64,000 nucleotides of DNA from Perca fluviatilis (lineage: Eukaryota; Chordata; Actinopteri; Perciformes; Percidae), in assembly GCF_010015445.1 (NCBI RefSeq), contig NC_053133.1, positions 27,478,229 to 27,542,228 on the forward strand, read 5' to 3'. Shown piece by piece: positions 47,876-57,052 of this stretch. The stretch's first letter is position 1. Each line of letters begins with the position of its first letter. The notes under the pieces are model-generated. The model searched no databases and was not told the DNA's origin. It worked only from the letters and a program-made list of their open reading frames with translations. The position numbers and the translations under genes were made by a program.

Positions 47876-48040
47876 CGGGGCTTGGTTTGTGGGAGGGGCT
47901 TGACTGAGCTGACTCCGCCCCCAGGTGGTCTGAAGGGGCGGGGCTCTCTGATGAAGGGGCGGAGCCTGAGTCGGTGGAGGTGTTGGCGCCGCTGAGGTCG
48001 TGTGCTTCCGGTGCCGTCTGCTCCGTCTCGGACTGACTCT
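47876..48040 (-). CDS. rreb1: rreb1 Ser/Thr-rich linker exon
   Basis: The acceptor is TTTGGTCCTGCAG and the donor CCCG|GTCAGT. It reads ESQSETEQTAPEAHDLSGAN, then TSTDSGSAPSSESPAPS, joining AG from the preceding exon to give AESQSETEQ (mammalian TDSQSDAE). 165 nt keep the phase. It has no fingers and is probably a flexible linker between finger groups. Confidence 0.8.
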
Positions 48041-48106
48041 CTGCAGGACCAAACACAATCAGCACAATTAATACGACTAATATAGAATATAGATCAGGGT
48101 CACACG

Positions 48107-48130
48107 TTAAAGGGCAATTCCCACGCAAAA
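48107..48130. mobile_element. TTAA-type element left end
   Basis: ttaaagggcaattcccacgc starts at 48107, directly before the 46-bp array. It resembles the left end of a TTAA-flanked fish element. The right end is not seen. Confidence 0.45.
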
Positions 48131-48139
48131 TGGACCTAG

Positions 48140-48915
48140 GGGTTAAAGGATCTATCAGGTCCCCTAATACTGTATCTGAAGTCTCTTTTATATAGACCTT
48201 AGTGGTCCCCTAATACTGTATCTGAAGTCTCTTTTATATAGACCTTAGTGGTCCCCTAATACTGTATCTGAAGTCTCTTTTATATAGGCCTTAGTGGTCC
48301 CCTAATACTGTATCTGAAGTCTCTTTTATATAGACCTTAGTGGTCCCCTAATACTGTATCTGAAGTCTCTTTTATATAGACCTTAGTGGTCCCCTAATAC
48401 TGTATCTGAAGTCTCTTTTATATAGGCCTTAGTGGTCCCCTAATACTGTATCTGAAGTCTCTTTTATATAGACCTTAGTGGTCCCCTAATAATATGTATC
48501 TGAAGTCTCTTTTATATAGACCTTAGTGGTCCCCTAATACTGTATCTGAAGTCTCTTTTATATAGACCTTAGTGGTCCCCTAATACTGTATCTGAAGTCT
48601 CTTTTATATAGACCTTAGTGGTGGCCCCTAATACTGTATCTGAAGTCTCTTTTATATAGACCTTAGTGGTCCCCTAATACTGTATCTGAAGTCTCTTTTA
48701 GATAGACCTTAGTGGTCCCTAATAATGCGTATCTGAAGTCTCTTTTATATAGACCTTAGTGGTCCCCTAATACTGTATCTGAAGTCTCTTTTATATAGAC
48801 CTTAGTGGTCCCCTAATACTGTATCTGAAGTCTCTTTTATATAGACCTTAGTGGTCCCCTAATACTGTATCTGAAGTCTCTTTTATATAGACCTTAGTGG
48901 TCCCTCTAATACTGT
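48140..48915. repeat. 46-bp minisatellite, about 17 copies
   Basis: The unit ggtcccctaatactgtatct, then gaagtctcttttatatagac, then cttagt is repeated almost without change in an rreb1 intron. Confidence 0.95.
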
Positions 48916-49009
48916 TATTTAAATAAATTTGTGTGGTAGGTGTGAAAAAAAAAAAAATTTTTTTGCGTTTGTAGAGGAGAAAAAATATAATTACGCATTT
49001 TTTTGGGTT

Positions 49010-49087
49010 TTTGGCCTAGCTGCTTGTTCCTCGATGCAGAGGGTTCAGGGTTCGAGTCCGACCTGTGAGGGTTTTCCTGCACCCCTC

Positions 49088-49133
<46 letters not shown>

Positions 49134-49203
49134 CCTCTCTCTCATGTCTGAGCTGTCCTGTCATTAAAAGGCAGAAATGGCCCATAAATAAAATCTTTAA
49201 AGC
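49010..49203 (+). mobile_element. tRNA-derived SINE
   Basis: It contains a B-box-like ggttcgagtccgacctgtg, a GTCT microsatellite and a tail aggcagaaatggcccataaa, matching the 53.7-kb copy in inverse orientation. It abuts rreb1 exon 49226-49387. Confidence 0.65.
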
Positions 49204-49225
49204 TGCGATGCGTTTACTGTCTGAC

Positions 49226-49387
49226 CTGCGCTCTCTTGGGAGCCCTCGTCTCCGTCTTTCTTGGCGAGGGCGCCGTTGCGTCGCAGCGTCCGGTGGGTCA
49301 CGCCGTGCTTCCTCAGCAGGTGGCGCTCACAGTTGGATTTGGTGGAGAAGAAGGCGTCGCACTTGGGACAGGGGAAAGGTTTCTGGC
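49226..49387 (-). CDS. rreb1: rreb1 zinc-finger exon
   Basis: The acceptor is CCTCCTTCAG and the donor CGCAG|GTCAG. It encodes GQKPFPCPKCDAFFSTKSNC, then ERHLLRKHGVTHRTLRRNGA. This is a complete C2H2 finger nearly identical to the mammalian protein, followed by a Lys/Asp/Ser linker. It pairs with the PWASSLQRH finger of the upstream exon through a TGQKPF linker. 162 nt keep the phase. Confidence 0.97.
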
Positions 49388-49539
49388 CTGAAGGAGGACA
49401 AAAGGATTGGGAGGTGAGGAGACATGGCTTTCCATTTTGGGACTCAAGTTTTCTAACAAAGAAGCTCCTCCGTAAGTCAGTAATAACTTTTGGGGTTTTT
49501 TTCTGGGTCAACATTTTAAATTAAAACTCCCCAACATTT

Positions 49540-49765
49540 TTTGGTTCGTCTTTTTCGACACTTTTGTCTTTTTTTCCCCACACAACGTTTTTGTCACTTT
49601 TTGCATCTTTTTTTTTATCTCTCGATTTTTTGTCACTTTTTTCTGTTCTTTTTCTGATCTTTCTTCTTTTTTTTTAAACACCCGAATCCAATAAAATTAG
49701 AGAACTGATTATTATTTACTACGTTACTTGTGAAGAGCGCTGTAGGGAACCATCCACGGTAACTT
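49540..49765 (-). mobile_element. TTAA-type MITE fragment, copy 4 (inverted)
   Basis: It contains the complement of the family's T/A-rich interior and accatccacggtaac, the inverse of gtaacgtggatggtt seen at 340 and 485. The ends are missing. Confidence 0.45.
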
Positions 49766-49786
49766 TTTTTTTTTTAACGATTATTT

Positions 49787-50187
49787 TTGTGTTTGTGTGT
49801 CTCTGTGTGTGTGTGTCTCTCGGTCTCTGTGTGTGTGTGTGTGTGTGTGTCTCTGTCTCTCTGTGTGTGTGTGTCTCTGTGTGTGTGTGTGTGTGTGTCT
49901 CTGTGTGTGTCTCTGTCTCTGTGTGTGTGTGTGTCTCTGTGTGTGTCTCTCTGTCTCTGTGTGTGTGTGTGTCTCTCTGTCTCTGTGTGTCTCTGTGTGT
50001 GTCTCTGTGTGTGTCTCTCTGTCTCTGTGTGTGTGTGTCTCTCTGTCTCTGTGTGTGTGTGTCTCTCTGTCTCTCTGTGTGTGTGTGTGTCTCTCTGTCT
50101 CTGTGTGTGTGTGTGTCTCTGTCTCTGTGTGTGTCTCTCTGTCTCTGTGTGTGTGTGTGTCTCTCTGTCTTTGTGTGTGTGTCTCTC

Positions 50188-50223
<36 letters not shown>

Positions 50224-50232
50224 TCTCTGTCT

Positions 50233-50267
<35 letters not shown>

Positions 50268-50271
50268 TCTG

Positions 50272-50304
<33 letters not shown>

Positions 50305-50345
50305 CTCTCTCTGTGTCTGTGTGTGTGTTTGTGTGTGTGTAGGTC
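49787..50345 (+). repeat. (TG)n/(TC)n compound microsatellite
   Basis: Over 550 bp of tgtg and tctc blocks. Long open frames of Cys/Val/Ser are artefacts. Confidence 0.97.
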
Positions 50346-50743
50346 TATTGTGTAGGTGTATTATGTAGGTGTGTGTGTAAGTGTGTGTGTAGGTGTGTTG
50401 CGTAGGTCCGTTGTGTATTACCGGTGTGTTGTGTAGGTGTGTAGTGTAGGTGTGTTGTGTAGGTATATTGTGTATTACCGGTGTGTGTGTAGGTGTGTTG
50501 TGTAGGTATATTGTGTATTACCGGTGTGTGTGTAGGTCTATTGTGTAGGTGTGTTGTGTAGGTCTATTGTGTAGGTGTGTTGTGTAGGTCTATTGTGTAG
50601 GTGTGTTGTGTAGGTCTATTGTGTAGGTGTGTGTGTGTAGGTGGTGTGTTGTGTAGGTCTGTTGTGTATTACCGGTGTGTGTGTAGGTCTATTGTGTAGG
50701 TCTGTTGTGTATTACCGGTGTGTGTGTAGGTCTGTTGTGTATT

Positions 50744-50777
<34 letters not shown>

Positions 50778-50911
50778 GTATGTTGTGTATTACCTGTGTG
50801 TGTGTGTGTGTGTGTAGGTATGTTGTGTATTACCTGTGTGTGTGTGTGTGTGTGTAGGTATGTTGTGTATTACCTGTGTGTGTGTGTGTGTGTGTAGGTA
50901 TGTTGTGTATT

Positions 50912-50957
<46 letters not shown>

Positions 50958-50971
50958 GTATGTTGTGTATT

Positions 50972-51005
<34 letters not shown>

Positions 51006-51021
51006 GTATGTTGTGTATTAC
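50346..51021 (+). repeat. minisatellite carrying copies of an rreb1 splice donor
   Basis: Units of tgtgtaggt... and gtgtattacc[g/t]gtgtgtg repeat up to the donor of the exon ending at 51022. About twelve copies of the gtattacc word occur (for example 50415, 50471, 50667, 50785, 50911, 51015). On the rreb1 strand each reads as a potential 5' splice site. Confidence 0.85.
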
Positions 51022-51213
51022 CGGTGTGTGTCAGCATGTGTCTCTGCAGCGAGCTGGCCCAGGGGAAGACTCGGGGGCAGAAGGGGCAGGTCATCTTCTG
51101 GACCGAGTTGGAGTACGCGTTCTTCTTCCCTTTGGACTGCGGCCCCACCGTCGCCGGCTTCACCTCCTCCCTCGATCCTCCCTCCTTCTCCTCCCCTCCT
51201 CCTGCTCTGTCAT
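51022..51213 (-). CDS. rreb1: rreb1 zinc-finger exon (PWASSLQRH finger)
   Basis: The acceptor is GTAAACAG and the donor CACACCG|GTAATAC. It begins DDRAGGGEEKEGG and continues NAYSNSVQKMTCPFCPRVFP, then WASSLQRHMLTHT. The finger and the SYTNCLQKITC-like lead-in match mammalian RREB1. Its donor is embedded in a repeat array that supplies many similar downstream donors. Confidence 0.97.
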
Positions 51214-51738
51214 CTGTTTACACGGACAGACATTGTTTTTCTTGTATAAATTATATTATTTAGTTACAAACCTGAGTCAATTGAGTCAATTCAGCGGAGA
51301 CACTACAGGCAAAAACAGAATCAATTGAGAGATTTTGGGCTATTTGATTTTGGCTTCTTTCAGAATAGTGTAAGGAAAAACATCTGTCTTCAAAATGTCT
51401 ACATTTCACAATCTATATGTTCAAAAGGTTTTGTTTTTCAGACTCTGAGACAGAAATCTCCACTTCAGTAACACTAAAGGCTGTTTTATTTATTTATTAC
51501 AACTGCCCACAAAGTACTGCTAGCTGGCCAAGCGCAAATTCCAAAAACGTTGCTGACATATAGACCCTTTACAAACAGATAACCCTGTCACTGGGACCAA
51601 AATATTTGAGTTTATTTGCAGAGCTGATGTCAGTGAACTAGCATGTTGCTACTACTCCCCACCTTAGCCTGCTGGAAACACCCACTATCAACACAGAGGA
51701 CCAGTCGACCAATCACAGCCCTTGGAGGTGCACGTTAA

Positions 51739-53390
51739 AGCGCCCATTTTATGCTCATTTTCAGGTTCATAATTGTATTTTGAGGTTGTACCAGAATAGG
51801 TTTATGTGGTTTAATTTTCAAAAATCACCATATTTTTGTTGTACTGCACATTGCTGCAGCTCCTCTTTTCACCCTGTGTTCAGGTCTCTGTTTTAGCTAC
51901 AGAGTTAGACCTCTCAACTTCTGTAACATCTTTGTTCTCAGTCGCACATGCTCAGTAGCTAGGTAAGGACTACATGCTCAGTAGCTAGGTAAGGACTACA
52001 TGCTCAGTAGCTAGGTAAGGACTACATGCTCAGTAGCTAGGTAAGACTACATGCTCAGTAGCTAGATAAGACTACAGTAGGTGACTACATGCTCAGTAGC
52101 TAGGTAAGGACTACATGCTCAGTAGCTAGGTAAGGACTACATGCTCAGTAGCTAGATAAGGACTACATGCTCAGTAGCTAGATAAGGACTACATGCTCAG
52201 TAGCTAGGTAAGGACTACATGCTCAGTAGCTAGGTAAGGACTACATGCTCAGTAGCTAGGTAAGGACTACATGCTCAGTAGCTAGGTAAGGACTACATGC
52301 TCAGTAGCTAGATAAGGACTACATGCTCAGTAGCTAGGTAAGGACTACATGCTCAGTAGCTAGGTAAGGACTACATGCTCAGTAGCTAGATAAGACTACA
52401 TGCTCAGTAGCTAGGTAAGGACTACATGCTCAGTAGCTAGGTAAGGACTACATGCTCAGTAGCTAGGTAAGGACTACATGAGCTAGCTAGGTAAGGACTA
52501 CATGCTCAGTAGCTAGGTAAGGACTACATGCTCAGTAGCTAGATAAGACTACATGCTCAGTAGCTAGGTAAGGACTACATGCTCAGTAGCTAGGTAAGGA
52601 CTACATGCTCAGTAGCTAGGTAAGGACTACATGAGCTAGCTAGGTAAGGACTACATGCTCAGTAGCTAGGTAAGGACTACATGAGCTAGCTAGGTAAGGA
52701 CTACATGCTCAGTAGCTAGGTAAGGACTACATGAGCTAGCTAGGTAAGGACTACATGAGCTAGCTAGGTAAGGACTACATGCTCAGTAGCTAGGTAAGGA
52801 CTACATGAGCTAGCTAGGTAAGGACTACATGAGCTAGCTAGGTAAGGACTACATGCTCAGTAGCTAGGTAAGGACTACATGCTCAGTAGCTAGGTAAGGA
52901 CTACATGAGCTAGCTAGGTAAGGACTACATGCTCAGTAGCTAGGTAAGGACTACATGCTCAGTAGCTAGGTAAGGACTACATGAGCTAGCTAGCGGTTTC
53001 TACAACTTCAGTCAGTACAATTCAGAATTAGCCGGGAGACTTCTTCTAAACGAGGGAGCACTTCACACTTTGCGTGGAATACCTGCAGAACAGGGACATG
53101 GAAGTAGTTCTTTTGGAGATTAGGGTGAACTAGTGTGTGTTGTAGCAGCGTTTTGCCATTCAGAACGAGCTAGCATGCTACGATTAGCCACCTCGTCTCG
53201 GCTAGTGACGTAGAAAGCCGTGCAGGTTTGGACCAGCTCACTCTGAGACTGAAGCCAGGACACATTCAGAAACCAGATCTCACTCACAACACCATGGATG
53301 GTTCTTTTTCAAAGTGTGTATGTGTGTGGAAGCACCAGAGACACAAAATAACACCCAGAAAAAGTGTTTTTTTTTCATAATATGGGCACT
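51739..53390. mobile_element. TTAA-flanked element with internal minisatellite
   Basis: TTAA (51735-51738 and 53391-53394) flanks inverted ends agcgcccattttatg and cataatatgggcact. About 1 kb of its 1.65 kb is the 26-bp array. There is no transposase. A piggyBac-like origin is inferred from the TTAA target. Confidence 0.75.
51953..52992. repeat. 26-bp minisatellite, about 40 copies
   Basis: The unit is tagctaggtaaggactacat plus gctcag, with shorter variants (gagctagctaggtaaggact) increasingly frequent to the right. It lies within the TTAA-flanked element. Confidence 0.95.
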
Positions 53391-53399
53391 TTAAGCTAC

Positions 53400-53640
53400 G
53401 GCGGGGGGCTCAGAGGGGGGTTGGTGGCGATGCAGAGGGGTCTGCAGGGGGTACGCTGTCGATTCGATGCAGAAGCATAGAGCCTTTACTGACACCAAAC
53501 TTTCCACTTTCATTCCTATCTACATTCTGGAGCTTTCTACACAGGCCTTTGTTTGGATATCCTTCACAGCTGTTTGTGGATTTATGGAGCGATGAAAAGA
53601 GATTTCCAAATATAAAGAAATATGTCAACAAAATGAACGT
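53400..53640. other. rreb1 intron, no feature
   Basis: Unique sequence; a 73-codon minus frame here has no recognisable content. Confidence 0.4.
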
Positions 53641-53659
53641 GGCACATTTCCCATTTTCT

Positions 53660-53860
53660 TTTCTTTTTCTAAGATTGTTTTTTGGGTGCTTTTGTCCTTT
53701 TATTTCAGAGTGACATGTGCATAGACCGGAAAGGTGAGAGAGAGAGATGAGACGCAGCAGAGGGCCGCAGGTCGGATTCTAACCCGCGCCGCTGCTAAGG
53801 ACTCACCCTACATGAGGCGCACGCTCTTACTGGGTGAGCTAGAGGCCGCTCCACATTTCA
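53660..53860 (-). mobile_element. tRNA-derived SINE
   Basis: On the minus strand it has A-box-like tagctcacccagtaagagcg and B-box-like gggttagaatccgacctgcg. A CT-rich stretch and the tail gaaataaaaggacaaaagca follow. Same family as 49.0 kb. Confidence 0.7.
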
Positions 53861-53871
53861 CATTTCATGTT

Positions 53872-54128
53872 CAGTCCTTCCAGAAAAACGGAGTATTTTT
53901 GTGATTGTTGCGGACAAAAATCCTTGATTATGCGGCATGTTTTCTTAAAAAATGCTGATGGAATATGCTATATATGATATTTATGCAATTTTATGCGATG
54001 AAATTGCGGGAACTTGCAAAAACTGTGGTTTGATGATAAAGAGAAAAAAAAAGTGATTAGCATATTTTGCTCGGAAATTGGCAATTTATGCGGCAAAAGT
54101 CAAAAATCACGTTTTTCTGGAGGGACTG
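53872..54128. mobile_element. inverted-repeat MITE (cagtccttccagaaaaacg)
   Basis: The ends cagtccttccagaaaaacg and cgtttttctggagggactg are inverted repeats of 19 bp with one mismatch. A related, eroded copy starts at 60194. Confidence 0.8.
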
Positions 54129-54211
54129 TCTGTTGTGGACATTTATGCAATTCATTTGCATATTTAAAACATACAATTTCAGTATCTTCCTTTGAGCCTC
54201 CACTCAACCTT

Positions 54212-54510
54212 GTGTGTGTGCGTGCGTGTGTGTGTGTGCGTGTGTGTGTGTGTACCTGTTTTACTATATTCGTGGGGTCCAAAAACCGGGGACTACAGTA
54301 TACTTGTGGGGTCTGCACAGCCTTGTGGGGACCAAAATGCTGGACCCCACGAGTTTAAAGGGCTGTTTGAGGGTTAAGACTTGGTTTTAGGATTAGGGTT
54401 AGAATAAGGTTATGGTTAGGGTTAAGATTAGGCATTTAGTTGTGATGGTTAAGGTTAGGGTAAGGGGCTAGGGAATGCATTATGTCAATGATATGTCCCC
54501 ACGAAGATAG

Positions 54511-54590
<80 letters not shown>
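54212..54590. repeat. dispersed repeat with telomere-like motifs and (TG)n
   Basis: ggttagggtt-type words (54380-54470) sit between TG tracts (54212-54252 and 54512-54590). This is a fish repeat commonly flanked by TG; I do not regard it as a telomere. Confidence 0.6.
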
Positions 54591-54591
<1 letters not shown>

Positions 54592-54608
54592 TGTCCTCTC
54601 CCTCGTAC

Positions 54609-54799
54609 CTTTCTTTCCTCCCAGGTCCGCAGCTCCGGTCTGCAGGTAGGGGCTGAACTTGTTGGCGTCCGTGGTGGCGAGCATCTTCTCCACGCTGGCA
54701 AACTCCCCGCTGGACTCCAGGTCGATGCCGGAGCCGTCGGCCCTCACCGCGGCTTTCTCCTTCGCCGCCAGGGCGGCAGGCTTCTTCCTGGACCGCTTC
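54609..54799 (-). CDS. rreb1: rreb1 exon with conserved [12 protein letters not shown] block
   Basis: The acceptor is TGTCCCATCAG and the donor AAAG|GTACGAG. It encodes a basic stretch [20 protein letters not shown], then [20 protein letters not shown] and [11 protein letters not shown]. This matches mammalian RREB1 ([20 protein letters not shown]) over its whole length. The basic part may act in nuclear import. The (CA)n tract starts 19 bases after the donor on the transcript strand. Confidence 0.97.
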
Positions 54800-54960
54800 C
54801 TGATGGGACACCATAGAACAAAAACACCCATTTTTATTTCCTTTACTTTGGTGCCATCTGGTGGTGTGGTCAGAAATGGCATGCTGCGAGTTTACAGACC
54901 AAAGCAGGAACCAAAATAGGGAGTCAGAAGACTTTTCAACAACTCCAACAACTGTATAAG

Positions 54961-55301
54961 TAGGGCTGGGCAATATGTCGATATATCGATATCGTGATAT
55001 GAGACTAGATTTTGGATATTGTAATATGACATAAGTGTCTTTTCCTGGTTTTAAAGGCTGCATTACAGTGAAGTGATGTGACTTTCTGAACCAGACTGTT
55101 GTAGCTGTTCTATTATTTGCCTTTACCCACTTAGACATTATATCATTTCTGGTGGTTATTTATCAAAAATCTCATTAGTGTAAATAACATTTAGTGAAAG
55201 CACCAATAGTCATAACCCTAGAATATCGTCGCAATATCGACATCGAGGTATTTGGTCAAGAATATCGTGATATCTGATTTTCTCCATATCACCCAGCCTT
55301 A
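54961..55301. mobile_element. hAT-like MITE (tagggctgggcaatat type)
   Basis: Ends tagggctggg and cccagcctta, flanks tgtataag and tgtagaag (7 of 8 match). Located in the intron after the large rreb1 exon. Confidence 0.85.
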
Positions 55302-55461
55302 TGTAGAAGTGTTACTTTGTTCCGTTTTTGACTCCTGATGTACAGTTTTATCCGTAAATATGCAATTTAAGACTTGTTTTGTAGTGTAATATATTGAATA
55401 TGTAAATATCTTTCACTGGGTGTTTTGATGACTGAAGCTCAGGTTAATTTAGTTATTACTA

Positions 55462-55708
55462 GAGCCCGACCGATCGATCGGCTGGCCGATATTACTGGCC
55501 GATATATTAGGCATTTTCCAAACTGTCGGTATCGGCATTTATAAACGGCCGATAAATGAATATTTTAAAAAAATTAAATAAAAACGGACAAATCCCCCTT
55601 CAAACATGCTATGAGCGTTGGCGTTGCATCGTTTGTCCACCAGAGGGCTACATTTTATTTATCAGAACTTGGATATATTTTGATGTTTCTCTGTTCTGTT
55701 GTGACAAT

Positions 55709-55745
<37 letters not shown>

Positions 55746-56140
55746 ATTTTCAAACTGCATTATCATATTATGTTAGTGGGGACGCATAAATAACGTTAAC
55801 TAATGTTAAGGAAATCGGTTTGTTTTGTTTCTGGATTTTTTTTCTTCTTTTTTAAATATATAAATCGGCCGATATATTGGAATATCGGATTTTTAAATCA
55901 CCAAATTAAGGCTGGGCGATATGGAGAAAATTAAATATCACGATATTTTTGACCAAATACCTCAATATCGGCACCGCAACGATACTGTAGTGTTGACTAT
56001 CGGTGCTTTCACAAAATATTTACAAAATGAGATTTGAGGACAGTCTGGTAAGTTCAGAAAAGGACATCACTTTAGTGTAATGCAGCCTTTAAAACCAGGA
56101 AAAGATACTTATGTCATATCACGATATCCAAAATCTAAGA
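55462..56140. mobile_element. two truncated hAT-like fragments
   Basis: A tagagcccgaccgatcgatc end starts near 55462 and its inner sequence persists to about 55885 around a CA run (55712-55741). A second fragment starts taaggctgggcgatatggag near 55908 and is cut off by the Tc1 piece at 56141. Confidence 0.6.
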
Positions 56141-56478
56141 CGATTTTTGATAACTCTGCAAACCCTTGGTGTTCTCTCAATGAGCTTCATGAGGTAGTCA
56201 CCTGAAATGGTTTTACCTTCACAGGTGTGCTTTGTCAGGGTTCATTAGTGGAAGTTTTTCCCTTATTAATAAAAAAGCAAAGGGTGGCTACTTTGAAGAA
56301 TCTAAAATATAAGACATGTTTTCAGTTATTTCACACTTTTTTGTTAAGTACATAATTTCATATGTGTTCATTCATAGTTTTGATGCCTTCAGTGAGAATC
56401 TACAATGTAAATAGTCATGAAAATAAAAAGGAAACGCATTGAATAAGAAGGTGTGTCCAAACTTTAGGCCTGTACTGT
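56141..56478. mobile_element. Tc1-like element, right part
   Basis: It runs from ttttgataactctgcaaacc to caaactttaggcctgtactg, nearly identical to 24384-24711. Confidence 0.9.
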
Positions 56479-56553
56479 GCTATGTATTGTAGAAATGTTT
56501 ATCATGTGAAGCACTTTGTGACTTTGTCTGTGAAAAGGTGCTATATCAAATAA

Positions 56554-56618
<65 letters not shown>

Positions 56619-56631
56619 GTCATATCCACTG

Positions 56632-57028
56632 CCAGGGTTCATACGCATTTTAACCAATACTTTTTCATGACTTTTTGGCAAATTTCCATGACTATGTGTT
56701 CCCGAAAATGTCAGTCGACATTCTCCAATAAGAATACTAATGTGTGTTAAAGTTTCCCCTCAGAGGTTTAACTATAACATGAATGATAATGTCTGTGGTT
56801 CATAGTGCGAGTCGTAATATCGCTCCCAGAATACAACGCTGAGGTTAAGACGACCTGAAAATACATTTATTATTAATCACATATTATTATTATGCTGTGT
56901 TAAAAAATATTCCATGACTTTTCCAAAACCTTCTGGGTCTTTTTAGGTTTCCAAAACCTTTTCCAGGGCTGGGAATTTGCATTTTTTAATTACTTTTCCA
57001 GGTTTTTTCAAAACGTATATGAACTCTG
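56632..57028. mobile_element. inverted-repeat MITE next to an rreb1 donor
   Basis: Ends cagggttcatacgcatttt and aaaacgtatatgaactctg are inverted repeats with a few mismatches. The right end lies 24 bases from the donor of the large zinc-finger exon (57053). Confidence 0.7.
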
Positions 57029-57052
57029 CACGATGCTCTGAAGCTCACGTAC

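Noticed and set aside
49060..49080. tRNA gene suggested by a B-box
   Set aside because: No cloverleaf or A-box pairing is evident; the sequence fits a tRNA-derived SINE.
49787..50368. Cys/Val-rich frames near 190 codons
   Set aside because: Translations of TG/TC microsatellites.
54360..54470. Interstitial telomere
   Set aside because: ggttagggtt words are few and irregular and belong to a dispersed fish repeat.
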